From Halobacteriales archaeon QS_5_70_17 (GTDB taxonomy: Archaea; Halobacteriota; Halobacteria; Halobacteriales; Haloarculaceae), in NCBI GenBank assembly GCA_003021975.1, contig PXRR01000032.1:1-36885 (forward strand): DNA of 36,885 bases, written 5' to 3'. Made by a program: the position numbers and the translations under genes. Shown here piece by piece: positions 1-7,591 of the stretch. Position 1 is the stretch's first letter, and every line of letters begins with the position of its first letter. A model generated the notes under the pieces. The model ran no database searches. It saw only the letters and a program-made list of their open reading frames with translations, and was not told where the DNA came from.

Positions 1-1
1 A

Positions 2-74
2 AGCCGGTGGAGGGATTTGAACCCTCGGCCTAATCCTTACGAAGGATTCGCTCTGCCAGCTGAGCTACACCGGC
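2..74 (-). tRNA. tRNA-Thr (anticodon CGU)
   Basis: The reverse complement folds into a full cloverleaf. The acceptor stem GCCGGTG pairs with CACCGGC. A D-arm contains AGCTGGCAGA. The anticodon stem AATCC/GGATT encloses the loop TTCGTAA, giving anticodon CGT. The T-arm is GAGGG-TTCAAAT-CCCTC. The discriminator base is U, as in archaeal tRNA-Thr. There is no intron and no encoded CCA. It decodes ACG codons during translation. Confidence 0.96.
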
Positions 75-106
75 GCCGCGACATACGATTGTTGGCGCCA
101 ACGGCA

Positions 107-112
107 GTATAA
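107..112 (-). promoter_or_regulatory. TATA element of the tRNA-Thr gene
   Basis: On the minus strand CCTTATACTG is centred about 35 nt upstream of the mature 5' end. This suits an archaeal TATA box followed by a short precursor leader. A perfect 12-bp palindrome, GTTGGCGCCAAC (91-102), lies between it and the tRNA. Confidence 0.5.
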
Positions 113-147
113 GGATTCCGGACTGCGACCGCTCGCGGGCCGGCGAC

Positions 148-237
148 TCACACCACGAAGCTCAGCGCGATACCGATGGCTATCAGCAGGAAGATCAGCA
201 CGGACACGTACAGAAAGAAGCGATCGGCCAGTCTCAT
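148..237 (-). CDS. 29-aa hydrophobic microprotein
   Basis: This small frame encodes 29 residues: a short basic start (MRLADRF) followed by one continuous hydrophobic stretch of about 20 residues ending at the C terminus, which predicts a single membrane helix. A TTTTAAGT element sits about 25-30 nt upstream of the ATG, as expected for a leaderless haloarchaeal transcript. It lies between tRNA-Thr and the UPF0058 gene on the same strand. No family is recognised and no function is proposed. The promoter spacing and the clean hydrophobic profile are the reasons to believe it is real. Confidence 0.55.
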   Translation of the reverse strand: MRLADRFFLYVSVLIFLLIAIGIALSFVV

Positions 238-286
238 GGATAACGACACGGCGATCCGACACTTAAAACTGGGCGGTCAGAACGGG

Positions 287-544
287 TCAGTCGCTGCGCG
301 CGCTGGCCTGCGGACCTCCGGACTCCGACTCCGCGTCGGCGCTCCCGGTGGTGTCGGCCAGCGACCGCGCCAGCGTCGTCACCGCTTGTTCGTGGTCTCC
401 CTTCGAGCGGTAAACCTCCGTCGGGCCGACGTCCAGGTGGCGATACGACGCCAGTTGGCCCTCCTCGAGATCCTGCTGGTCCCGCATGAATCGGCGCACG
501 CGGTCGAACAGGGCGTGGAGGTGGACCAGCTCCCGCTTTCTCAT
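287..544 (-). CDS. UPF0058 family protein
   Basis: The 85-aa product begins MRKRELVHLHALFDRVRRF, which matches the N-terminal signature of the UPF0058 family, small helical proteins common in haloarchaea and of unknown function. The first 60 residues look like two amphipathic helices. The last 25 are a Ser/Asp/Glu-rich tail typical of halophilic proteins. The ATG at 544 was chosen because it starts the family signature and because GGGTTTAGG (minus strand, around 572) lies about 28 nt upstream, giving a leaderless promoter. A longer open frame upstream has no family similarity. The gene is monocistronic. Confidence 0.85.
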   Translation of the reverse strand: MRKRELVHLHALFDRVRRFMRDQQDLEEGQLASYRHLDVGPTEVYRSKGDHEQAVTTLARSLADTTGSADAESESGGPQASARSD

Positions 545-624
545 TGCGTCTAGTCGTTGGGGTTTGGCGTGCCTAAACCCTTCGTGGCACCGATTGCCAA
601 GGAGAAGGAAGCCTCGAGGGCCGG

Positions 625-1335
625 TCAGCAGAGGTCGACGGTCGCGTAGACGTATCCCCGGTCGTCGACGGTGACGCCGACGCCGAGTTCGTCGGCGTTC
701 TCGTACCGGAGGCGCTCGGTCGCGCTGGAGTCTTCGAGCCACTGGGCGATCAGGCGGTCGGCGATCTCCTCCTCGGCGGTGTCGCGGTCGGCCGGAACGC
801 GGCCGATCACCTCGATCTCTTCGCCGGTCCGGTAGCTCCGCTCGTTGTCGCTGAGGATCCGGCACCTGTCGGCCTCCTCGTACTCCTCGTATCGGTCCAT
901 CGTCGAGTAGCCGGCGGCGTCGTGGTCCGGATACCCCTGATCGCGCATGTTGTCGCTGTGGAAGCGGGCCATCTCGTCGAGCGTGTCGTGACGCTTGAGG
1001 GCGGCGCGGTCCGAACGGACCTCCCCGTTGATCCCGGCGACCAGTTCCGCCTCGACGCTCTCGGCGTCGATCGACTCCGAGAGCGGCGTCGGGGTCGGCG
1101 TGGGCGTCGGGGTCGGATCGTCCGCTGCCTCCGGCGTCGGTGTGGGGGTAAGGGTGGGCGTGGCGGTCGTGGTCGAAGTGGGGGCGGGCGTGGCCGCCGG
1201 GGTCGGCGTCGGAGTCTCCGCTCCCGAGGTCGACCCGTCGCCGCCGTCGCCGGCGACCTGCATCCCGACCAGCCCCCCGACTGCGACCGATATGAGCACG
1301 ATCGCGCCGAGGACCACTACGAGAGCCTTATTCAT
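625..1335 (-). CDS. Secreted or membrane-anchored CAP (SCP/YkwD-like) domain protein
   Basis: The 236-aa protein has a hydrophobic segment at about residues 4-27 (signal or anchor). A low-complexity linker of Pro-Thr repeats follows at about 35-90, then a C-terminal CAP domain. The CAP region shows LVAGINGEVR, LDEMARFHSDNM and DRYEEYEEADRCRI, in the order seen in bacterial and archaeal YkwD-like proteins, with the conserved His in ARFHSDN. The linker is probably glycosylated at the cell surface. The biochemical role of prokaryotic CAP proteins is poorly defined. The ATG at 1335 (MNKALVVV) is preferred over an in-frame ATG 45 nt upstream because it starts directly at the membrane segment. Confidence 0.8.
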   Translation of the reverse strand: MNKALVVVLGAIVLISVAVGGLVGMQVAGDGGDGSTSGAETPTPTPAATPAPTSTTTATPTLTPTPTPEAADDPTPTPTPTPTPLSESIDAESVEAELVAGINGEVRSDRAALKRHDTLDEMARFHSDNMRDQGYPDHDAAGYSTMDRYEEYEEADRCRILSDNERSYRTGEEIEVIGRVPADRDTAEEEIADRLIAQWLEDSSATERLRYENADELGVGVTVDDRGYVYATVDLC

Positions 1336-1441
1336 TATCTCCCGAATCGGACCTCCGATACATCTAAGTTTCGTATACATACATTGAACAGATACAGTTC
1401 TCGGAACCGTGGGGTAGAGTCGATTCAGCGGCGTTCCCGTC

Positions 1442-2233
1442 TCACCGGGACTCGTCGCGGTCCTCGAGCGCCGTCACGGAGGGCGTCCCCGTGGCGGGGT
1501 GGTCGTCGACCGCCACGGGTCCGCCGAACGCCCGTTCGACGACCGACTCGGTGAGCACCTCCTCGGGAGGGCCGGACGCGAGGATCCTCCCGTCGGCGAG
1601 CACGACCAGCGAGTCACAGAACCGCGCCGCGAGGTCGAGGTCGTGGATCGCCGCCACCGCCGTCCGGCCCTCCTCGACGAGGTCCGCGACGAGGCCGAGC
1701 GTCCGCACCCGATGGTGGACGTCGAGGCTGGCGGTGGGTTCGTCGAGCACGAGCGCGGGACTCTCCTGGGCGAGCGCGCGGGCGAGCAGGACTCGCTGGC
1801 GCTCCCCGCCGCTGACCGACCCCACCGACCGGTCGGCGAGGTCGGCGACCGCCGCCCGCCCCATGGCCGCCTCGACGGCCGCGCGGTCGGCCCCCCCGGC
1901 GCGCTCGAAGCGCCCCCGGTGGGCGGTCCGGCCCATCTCGACGACGTCCCGGACGGGGAACTCGAAGGCCAGTTCCGTCGCCTGGGGGACCGTCGCGGCC
2001 AGCCTGGCGACCTCGCGGGCGGAGAGGTCCGCCACCGCCCGCCCGGCGAGCAGGACTCGCCCCCGGTCGGGCGCGAGCACGCCGTTTATCGTCCGCAGGA
2101 GCGTCGTCTTTCCAGCCCCGTTGGGTCCGACGACGGCGACGAACGACCCGGCGGGGACCGAGAGCGAGACCCCCTCCAGGATCCGCGCGCCGCCCAGCGA
2201 CACCTCCACGCTCTCGACGTCGATGTCGATCAC
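1442..2233 (-). CDS. btuD: BtuD-like ABC transporter ATP-binding protein (corrinoid/iron-chelate import)
   Basis: The 263-aa cytoplasmic ATPase of the importer has Walker A GPNGAGKT (36-43), Q-loop VPQA, signature SVSGGERQRV, Walker B ALVLDEPTA and the H-loop AAIHDLDLA. The GTG start overlaps the stop codon of the permease gene (GTGA), so the two are translationally coupled. The spacing between Walker A and the signature and the FPVRDVVEMGR motif match the FecE/BtuD/HmuV branch. From memory, many haloarchaeal BtuD proteins run to about 400 aa with a C-terminal extension after this point. This one stops at TPSVTALEDRDESR and lacks it. Substrate (cobalamin, heme or siderophore) cannot be fixed by sequence alone. 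Confidence 0.85.
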   Translation of the reverse strand: MIDIDVESVEVSLGGARILEGVSLSVPAGSFVAVVGPNGAGKTTLLRTINGVLAPDRGRVLLAGRAVADLSAREVARLAATVPQATELAFEFPVRDVVEMGRTAHRGRFERAGGADRAAVEAAMGRAAVADLADRSVGSVSGGERQRVLLARALAQESPALVLDEPTASLDVHHRVRTLGLVADLVEEGRTAVAAIHDLDLAARFCDSLVVLADGRILASGPPEEVLTESVVERAFGGPVAVDDHPATGTPSVTALEDRDESR

Positions 2234-3333
2234 AGCGCGTGCACCTCCCGCTTCCGGAGCAGGTAGAGGAAGAACGGCGCCCCCAGCGCCGCCGTCACGA
2301 TGCCGACCGGGAGTTCGGCGGGGCCGGATCGCGCGACCGCGTCGGTCGCAACGAGGAAGACGGCCCCCGCGAGCGCGCTCGTCGGCAGGAGGATCCGGTG
2401 GTCCGGGCCGACCAGCAGGCGCACCACGTGTGGGACGATCAGGCCGACGAAGCCGATGACGCCAGCGACGGCGACCGTCCCGGCGGTGACCAGACTGGAG
2501 ACCGCCAGCAGGATCCGCTTCGTCCGCTCGGCGTCGACGCCGAGCGCCCGGGCCTCCTCCTCGCCCAGCAGCAGGACGTTCAGGTCGCGGGCGTACGCCG
2601 CCAAGACGGCGAACCCGACGAGCGCCGGCGGCAGCGTCGCCGCCACGTCCCCCCACGAGGCCGCCGAGAGGTGGCCCATCAGCCAGTACAGCGCCCGCTC
2701 GAGGCTGTCGCCGGCGAGCAACAGCATGTATGAGACGAGCGCGCCGAGAAACGTCTGGACGGCCACGCCCGCCAGCAGCAGCGTCGCGACCGGGGTCCGA
2801 CCCCGCTCCGTGGCGATCAGGTAGACGCCGAACGCGACGACCAGCGCGCCCAGAAACGCCGTCCCCTGGAGTCCCATCGGCACTACGCCCGGGAAGACGA
2901 TGCTGGCGACGGCGCCCGCAGCCGCCCCCGCCGAGACGCCGATGATCGACGGGTCGGCCATCGGGTTGCGGAAGAACCCCTGCATCACGGTGCCGGCGGT
3001 CGCCAGCGCGAATCCGACGACCGCCGCCAGCGCGACTCGCGGGGCGCGCAACCGCGTGACGATCACCTGATCGGAGCGCGCGACGGGAAAGGAAAACGGC
3101 GCGAGGAACTCGACCCGGACCGCCAGCCAGGGGACCTGACCGGCGGAGGGCAGGCGTACCGCGGCCGCCTCGACGCTCACTCCGACCGGGACGACCAGGG
3201 CGTTACAGAGCGCCTTGGCGACCGTCAGCGGGTCGATGGCGACCGAACCGTGAGCGATCGCGACGACGGAGACGACGGCCAGCAGCGCGGCTAACCCCGC
3301 CGACCACGCCGCCGTCCGCGTCCACCGATCCAT
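2230..3333 (-). CDS. btuC: BtuC/FecCD-family ABC permease
   Basis: The 367-aa membrane protein has the FecCD fold: an N-terminal helix, then about nine more hydrophobic segments. Hallmark stretches include RLPR-type LRAPRVALAAVVGFALA, GFFRNPMADPSIIGVSAGA and the cytoplasmic GFVGLIVPHVVRLLVGPDHR, which contacts the ATPase. It is slightly longer than bacterial BtuC (about 330 aa) because of a loop at about 50-95 between the first helix and the conserved core. It forms the translocation pore for corrinoid or Fe-chelate and is transcribed divergently from the binding protein gene. The ATG at 3333 directly precedes the first hydrophobic helix. Confidence 0.88.
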   Translation of the reverse strand: MDRWTRTAAWSAGLAALLAVVSVVAIAHGSVAIDPLTVAKALCNALVVPVGVSVEAAAVRLPSAGQVPWLAVRVEFLAPFSFPVARSDQVIVTRLRAPRVALAAVVGFALATAGTVMQGFFRNPMADPSIIGVSAGAAAGAVASIVFPGVVPMGLQGTAFLGALVVAFGVYLIATERGRTPVATLLLAGVAVQTFLGALVSYMLLLAGDSLERALYWLMGHLSAASWGDVAATLPPALVGFAVLAAYARDLNVLLLGEEEARALGVDAERTKRILLAVSSLVTAGTVAVAGVIGFVGLIVPHVVRLLVGPDHRILLPTSALAGAVFLVATDAVARSGPAELPVGIVTAALGAPFFLYLLRKREVHAL

Positions 3334-3336
3334 ACC

Positions 3337-3350
3337 CCAACCGCGGTTGG
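3337..3350. promoter_or_regulatory. 14-bp palindrome between divergent btuC and btuF
   Basis: CCAACCGCGGTTGG is a perfect palindrome 3 bp upstream of the btuC start codon. It is followed by TTTAGGCAAA, a possible TATA element for btuF. Its position between divergent transporter genes makes it a candidate operator, possibly for a metal- or corrinoid-responsive repressor. The regulator is not identifiable from the sequence. Confidence 0.45.
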
Positions 3351-3391
3351 TTTAGGCAAATACTTGTTGCATACCGTCACAGAAGGTGACG

Positions 3392-4504
3392 ATGCGACTC
3401 ACAGTCACCCTGATCGCCGTCGCGGTCGTTCTGGCCGGCGTGCCCGCGGGAGCGCTCGGCGCGCCGACGGCGGCGGGGAGCGCCGACGCACAGCAGGAGA
3501 CCGACTGCGGTTACCCGTACTCGGCCACCGACGCGACGGGTACCGAGGTCTCCGTCGACGACCGACCGGAGCGGATCGTCGCGCTCCAGGCGAGCACCGC
3601 CCAGATCCTCTGGGAGGTCGGCGCTCAAGACCGGGTCGTCGGGATGCCCGTCCGGTCGTACACCGCCTACCTCAACGGCTCGGAGGAGCGCACCGACGTG
3701 CTCACCGAGGACGGCACGAGCGTCGACGTCGAGCAGGTCGTGGCGCTCGAGCCCGACCTGGTGATCGCGCCCAGTTCGATCCCCAACTCGACGGTCGAAC
3801 AGCTCCGGGACGCCGACGTCACCGTCTACAAGTCCGGCTTCGACCGCTCGATCGGGAGCATCTACGCGAAGACGAACCTCGTCGGTCGGCTCGTCGGCGA
3901 CTGCCAGCAGGCCAACGCGACCGTCGAGGAGATGCGCGCCGACGTCGAGCGCGTCGAGAACGCGGTGGAGGGCCGCGAGGCGCCCCGCACGCTCTACTAC
4001 TTCTACAACTTCACCGCCGGGAACGGCACCTTCATCCACGAGGTGATCGAGACCGCCGGGGGCGACAACGTCGCCGCCAACGCCGGCATCACCGGCTACC
4101 GGGAGATCAGCGACGAGGTCGTCGCCGAGCGCGACCCGCAGTGGATCATCACGCCGGGCGACGCGCCCCTGCCCGAGCGCGAACCGTTCCCGAGCACGAC
4201 CGCCTACCGGGAGAACCAGACCCTCTCGGTCAACCCCAACTACATGAACCAGCCCGCACCGCGGGTGGTGATCCCGATGCTCGAGATCGCACGGGCCCTC
4301 CACCCGGAGGCCTTCGAGAACGGGACCACGGAGACGGCTACCGCCGAACCGGACCCCGAGACTGTTACCGACTCGTCGACCGAGACTGCCGGCGGCGACA
4401 GCGACGTCGAGACGACGACCACGTCCGAGGACGGACCCGGATTCGGCGCCGTCGGGGCCGCGCTCGCCCTGCTCGCGGTCGCGCTGCTGGCGCGTCGCCG
4501 CTGA
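3392..4504 (+). CDS. btuF: BtuF-like substrate-binding protein with PGF-CTERM anchor
   Basis: The 370-aa surface protein has a Sec-type signal at about 1-25 (MRLTVTLIAVAVVLAGVPAG). A class III periplasmic-binding (TroA/BtuF) domain follows, with RIVALQASTAQILWEVGA, VVALEPDLVIAPSS and the long connecting helix near YAKTNLVGRLVG. After it come a Thr/Glu-rich linker and a C-terminal PGFG motif, hydrophobic helix and Arg-Arg-Arg end. That tail is the PGF-CTERM signal processed by the archaeosortase ArtA, which attaches the protein to a membrane lipid. It would deliver corrinoid or a similar ligand to BtuC/BtuD, encoded divergently. ATG 3392 is preferred over an in-frame GTG at 3386; GGTGA lies just upstream. 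Confidence 0.87.
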   Translation: MRLTVTLIAVAVVLAGVPAGALGAPTAAGSADAQQETDCGYPYSATDATGTEVSVDDRPERIVALQASTAQILWEVGAQDRVVGMPVRSYTAYLNGSEERTDVLTEDGTSVDVEQVVALEPDLVIAPSSIPNSTVEQLRDADVTVYKSGFDRSIGSIYAKTNLVGRLVGDCQQANATVEEMRADVERVENAVEGREAPRTLYYFYNFTAGNGTFIHEVIETAGGDNVAANAGITGYREISDEVVAERDPQWIITPGDAPLPEREPFPSTTAYRENQTLSVNPNYMNQPAPRVVIPMLEIARALHPEAFENGTTETATAEPDPETVTDSSTETAGGDSDVETTTTSEDGPGFGAVGAALALLAVALLARRR

Positions 4505-4839
4505 GGGGGAGAGGTAATCAAAGCCGCCACATATCGGGGTAACGTTACTTCATACCTCCCCGACTCGTGTACCACGTTCACTCCCTTCCGGGCGTTCCGG
4601 GCGGAGTGAACGCGTCCCTCGACAGCCGGGCCGGTCGCCGTTTCCCCCCGGCGACCGGCTGCTACCGACGTTCGCGGCGCCGGCGCCCGCCACGCCGCCG
4701 GCGCCGCGGCGCTCCCGGACGGCCGCCTGCGTGCTCTCGCCGTCCGGGGCGCTTCCGATCCTCGGACGACGCTCCGCGAGCGTCGCGACCGCCGAGAGAT
4801 GGCGAAAGGTAGTTCACAGGGCCGCCGGGTAGTGGTGAC
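4505..4839. other. 335-nt gene-free region with serial stem-loops; candidate structured RNA
   Basis: No convincing coding frame is present. Five strong inverted repeats follow each other: 4575-4584/4603-4612 (10 bp, perfect), 4630-4640/4649-4659 (11 bp, perfect), 4673-4685/4696-4708 (13 bp, perfect), 4714-4723/4739-4748 (10 bp, perfect) and 4767-4774/4778-4785 (8 bp, perfect, 3-nt loop). The last is enclosed by CTCGG 4761-4765 pairing with CCGAG 4792-4796. A weaker arm pair (GAGGTA 4511-4516 with TACCTC 4553-4558) surrounds a GTAACGTTAC palindrome. It lies upstream of srp19-gar1. A structured non-coding RNA or a long structured leader are the main readings. No SRP RNA or RNase P RNA signature was found. 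Confidence 0.5.
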
Positions 4840-5118
4840 ATGGTCGAGAACGTCATCTGGCCGGCCGCGCTGGACGCGAACTGCTCGCGCAGCGAGGGCC
4901 GGCGGGTCTCGCTGGACCTCGCCGTCGAGGAGCCCACGGTCGAGGAAATCGCCAAGGCCGTCCAGCAGGTGGGCTACGACGCGGTCGTCGAACGCGACAA
5001 GCGCTACCCCCGGGAGTACGAGGCCCGGGGGCGCGTGCTCGTCCGGAACGCCGACGACGCCGGGAAGTCCGATCTCCTGCAGGCGGTCGCCGCGTACGTG
5101 GGCGCGCTCAGGGCATGA
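4840..5118 (+). CDS. srp19: Signal recognition particle protein SRP19
   Basis: The 92-aa protein shows the SRP19 order: [14 protein letters not shown] at the start (strand beta-1), SRSEGRRVS, then [35 protein letters not shown], matching the archaeal family in length and in the basic RNA-contacting loop. It binds helices 6 and 8 of SRP (7S) RNA and helps SRP54 load, supporting co-translational targeting of membrane proteins. Its stop codon overlaps the gar1 start (ATGA), so the two RNA-binding proteins are translationally coupled. The stem-loop-rich region directly upstream could be its leader or an independent RNA gene. Confidence 0.95.
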   Translation: MVENVIWPAALDANCSRSEGRRVSLDLAVEEPTVEEIAKAVQQVGYDAVVERDKRYPREYEARGRVLVRNADDAGKSDLLQAVAAYVGALRA

Positions 5119-5342
5119 ACCGCGTCGGCGAGGTCGTCCGCACCGCTCAGGGGCTGGCGATCCTCCGGGCGACCGGGGACGACCGCCCCGAGATCGGGCT
5201 GGCGGTGATCGACGAGAGCCTCGATCCAGTCGGCCGCGTCGTCGACGTCTTCGGCCCCGCCGAGCGCCCCTACGTCGCCGTCGACCCCGACGGGGACGTC
5301 CGCCTGCCCGGGCTGCTCGGGCAGGTACTCTACGCCCGGTGA
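5115..5342 (+). CDS. gar1: H/ACA ribonucleoprotein subunit Gar1
   Basis: The 75-aa protein is the minimal archaeal Gar1 beta-barrel: [17 protein letters not shown], then [29 protein letters not shown], with the conserved [10 protein letters not shown] core. It lacks the Gly-Arg-rich tails of eukaryotic Gar1, as is normal in archaea. Gar1 binds Cbf5 in H/ACA RNPs that convert uridine to pseudouridine in rRNA and promotes product turnover. It overlaps srp19 by four bases (ATGA), so it is probably expressed from the same mRNA. Confidence 0.93.
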   Translation: MNRVGEVVRTAQGLAILRATGDDRPEIGLAVIDESLDPVGRVVDVFGPAERPYVAVDPDGDVRLPGLLGQVLYAR

Positions 5343-5418
5343 ACCGGCGACGGCCGGGCGCGACCGCGGGAGCACACCGGAACACAACGCCCAAACGGCC
5401 GGTCGACCACTACCGGGT

Positions 5419-6408
5419 ATGAGACGGTCCCACGTCGCCGCGCTCGCCACGCTGGCGGTCTTCCTCCTCGTCCAGCTCGGGGCGCTCGCGCTCGTCGAAC
5501 CGTTCCGGAGCGCGGGCTACCAGACCGTCGAGGACCCCTCGGACCCCGCCAACAGCCTCCTGTACCTGGTTGCGATCCTGGTCGCGACGGGCGTGATGCT
5601 CGCCGCCTTCCGGTTCGGGGTCGACGGCCTGATCCGCGGGCTGATCGTCCTCTCGAGCGCCTTCCTCGCGTACTACGTGCTCTCCGTGCTCCTCCCGCCG
5701 GTCGTGGCCGTCGGCGGCGTCAACGGGTTCGCGGTCGCCGCCGCCCTCGCGCTGTCGGGCGCGCTCGTGGTCTATCCCGAGTGGTACGTCATCGACGCGG
5801 TCGGGATCGTCATCGGGATGGGAGCCGCGGCGCTGTTCGGCATCAGCTTCGGGCTCCTGCCGGCCGTCCTCCTGTTGAGCGTGCTCGCGGTCTACGACGC
5901 CGTCAGCGTCTACGGTACCGAGCACATGCTCACGCTGGCCTCGGGAGTGATGGACCTCAAGATCCCCGTGGTGCTCGTGATCCCGCTGACGCGGGGGTAC
6001 TCGTTTCTCGACGAGGAGGACGGCGGTGAGCAGAGCGCGGGAGGAGACGGCGCGGGGAGCGAGTCTCGCGACGGGGACGCCCGCGAGGGGCCCGCACCCG
6101 CCGACCGCGACGCCTTCTTCATCGGCCTCGGCGACGCCGTGATGCCGACGATCATCGTCGCGAGCGCCGCCTTCTTTCTCGAGACGCCCTCGCTGGGCGT
6201 CCCCGGCCTCGCGCTCACCCTCCCCGCCCTGACCGCGATGCTCGGGACGCTGGCGGGGCTGCTCGTGCTCGTCTGGCTGGTGATGAAGGGACGGGCTCAC
6301 GCCGGCCTCCCGCTGCTCAACGGCGGGGCCATCGGGGGGTATCTCGTCGGGGCTGCCTTCTCGGGGGTGTCCGTCGTGCGGGCGCTGGGACTGACGCCGT
6401 ACCTCTAG
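5419..6408 (+). CDS. Presenilin-family intramembrane aspartyl protease (PSH type)
   Basis: The 329-aa membrane protein has about nine hydrophobic segments. Both catalytic aspartates of the presenilin/signal-peptide-peptidase (A22) family are visible: D160 in AVYDAVSVYGT (YD motif) and D239 in FFIGLGDAVMP (GLGD motif). A third conserved element appears as GLPLLNGGAIGGYLVG near the C terminus, in the place of the PAL motif. A hydrophilic acidic loop separates the two catalytic helices at about 197-231. It should cleave transmembrane segments of other proteins; natural substrates of archaeal members are unknown. It ends convergently with the next gene, with overlapping stop codons. A CAAACGG element about 27 nt upstream suggests its own leaderless promoter. 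Confidence 0.9.
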   Translation: MRRSHVAALATLAVFLLVQLGALALVEPFRSAGYQTVEDPSDPANSLLYLVAILVATGVMLAAFRFGVDGLIRGLIVLSSAFLAYYVLSVLLPPVVAVGGVNGFAVAAALALSGALVVYPEWYVIDAVGIVIGMGAAALFGISFGLLPAVLLLSVLAVYDAVSVYGTEHMLTLASGVMDLKIPVVLVIPLTRGYSFLDEEDGGEQSAGGDGAGSESRDGDAREGPAPADRDAFFIGLGDAVMPTIIVASAAFFLETPSLGVPGLALTLPALTAMLGTLAGLLVLVWLVMKGRAHAGLPLLNGGAIGGYLVGAAFSGVSVVRALGLTPYL

Positions 6409-7394
6409 CGGCCGGTGAGCGCCTCGCTGCCGGGCGCGATGTCGATCGTCTCGCCCAGCCCGCGGTCGACGGCCTTCCCGTAGAGCATGTACGCGGCCGC
6501 GACGGTCTCGATGGCCGTGCCCCCCGAGTCGAAGACGGTGATCTCCTCGTCGGACTCCCGGCCGGGGACGTCGCCGGCGAGCACCTCGCCCAGGTCGCCG
6601 TGGACGTGGTCCCCGGAAACGACCCCCGCCTCGACGGCCTGGAGGAAGGAGCCGGCGTCGCTGGTCGCTCGGGCGCGCAGGTCGGGGACGTACTTCGCGC
6701 GCTCGATGGTCCGGGCGTCGAGTTCCCGCTTGCCGGGGTCGTACTGGCCCATCGCGGTGACGTGAGTGCCCGGTTCGAGGACGTCGCCGTCGAAGACCGG
6801 GTCGGAGGCGCTGGTCGCGGTGACGACGACGTCGGCGCCCTCGACGGCCGCGTCGCTGGAGGCGACCGCGCCGACCGCAGCGTCGAACTCCTGGTTCATC
6901 TCGCTGGCGAACGACTCGCGGCTCTCCTTGGTCGGCGAGTAGACGTTGACGGTGTCGAACTCCCGGACGGTCATGGTCGCGCGCAGTTGGCCGCGGGCCT
7001 GCGCGCCGCTGCCGATGATCGCGAGCGTCCGCGCGTCCTCGCGGGCCAGCGCGTCGACGCCGACCGCGCCCGTCGCGCCGGTCTTGAAGGGGTTCATGCT
7101 CGCGCCGTCGAGCATCGCCAGCGGCGCGCCGCTCTCGGCGTCGAACAGCGGCGTCATGAAGTGGACGTCCTCGTCGGCGAAGCCCGCGGCGTAGGTGTAC
7201 CCGCCCATCGCTCCCGTCTCCGGGAGGATGGCGATGTAGCTGGTGAGCATCCCCGCCGGGGCCTCGCTGACGAGTTTCGTCCGGGGTTCCGCGGGCCCCT
7301 GCTGGCGGTAGCCCTCTCGGACCGCCTCGACGTACTCGGCGGGGTCGGCCAGCCCCGACAGCTCGTCGCTCCTGAGAAACAGCGTCTCCGTCAT
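6405..7394 (-). CDS. Ornithine cyclodeaminase / archaeal alanine dehydrogenase family protein
   Basis: The 329-aa protein has the mu-crystallin/ornithine cyclodeaminase fold. The N-terminal part carries RTKL (about 38-41), MLTSYIAILPETGAMGGY and MNPFKTGATGAVG. The Rossmann part begins LAIIGSGAQARGQL (nucleotide-binding loop at about 128-135). Family members deaminate ornithine to proline or act as NAD-dependent alanine dehydrogenases; sequence inspection alone does not decide between them. The final bases overlap the end of the convergent presenilin-type gene. A GCTAAGCC element about 27 nt upstream of the ATG indicates a leaderless promoter. Confidence 0.88.
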   Translation of the reverse strand: MTETLFLRSDELSGLADPAEYVEAVREGYRQQGPAEPRTKLVSEAPAGMLTSYIAILPETGAMGGYTYAAGFADEDVHFMTPLFDAESGAPLAMLDGASMNPFKTGATGAVGVDALAREDARTLAIIGSGAQARGQLRATMTVREFDTVNVYSPTKESRESFASEMNQEFDAAVGAVASSDAAVEGADVVVTATSASDPVFDGDVLEPGTHVTAMGQYDPGKRELDARTIERAKYVPDLRARATSDAGSFLQAVEAGVVSGDHVHGDLGEVLAGDVPGRESDEEITVFDSGGTAIETVAAAYMLYGKAVDRGLGETIDIAPGSEALTGR

Positions 7395-7591
7395 GCAACA
7401 GTGGTCCCGCGGACGGGGCTTAGCGTTGGTGGTCCCGGGAAGCGAGAGCCGGTCCGGGGGCGGCCGAAAGAGCGACCGCAGCCGGACCGGGCGGTGCGAT
7501 CAGCCCGGAAAACGCGCCTGCGGCCGGTCGAGCGCGGCGAAGAGGGTTAGATCGGAGCGCCGGGGAGAGAACTGGCGGAGAAGGGGTCGAA

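Noticed and set aside
1081-1240. Short tandem GTCGGGGTC-like DNA repeats, considered as a CRISPR or satellite array
   Set aside because: They encode the Pro-Thr linker of the CAP-domain protein; there are no spacers or uniform repeat units.
4567-4812. 81-codon plus-strand frame within the stem-loop region
   Set aside because: Its product is Arg/Pro-rich with no acidic bias or family similarity, and is explained by the GC-rich inverted repeats.
4505-4839. SRP (7S) RNA or RNase P RNA next to srp19
   Set aside because: The region lacks the conserved helix 8 and GNAR-loop signatures of SRP RNA and the universal RNase P core; it consists of separate simple hairpins, not one long rod.
5410-7398. 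Long open frame of 662 codons on the minus strand spanning the presenilin-type and cyclodeaminase genes
   Set aside because: It is an Arg/Asp-rich out-of-frame shadow typical of high-GC DNA; both real genes in the region have clear family motifs in other frames.
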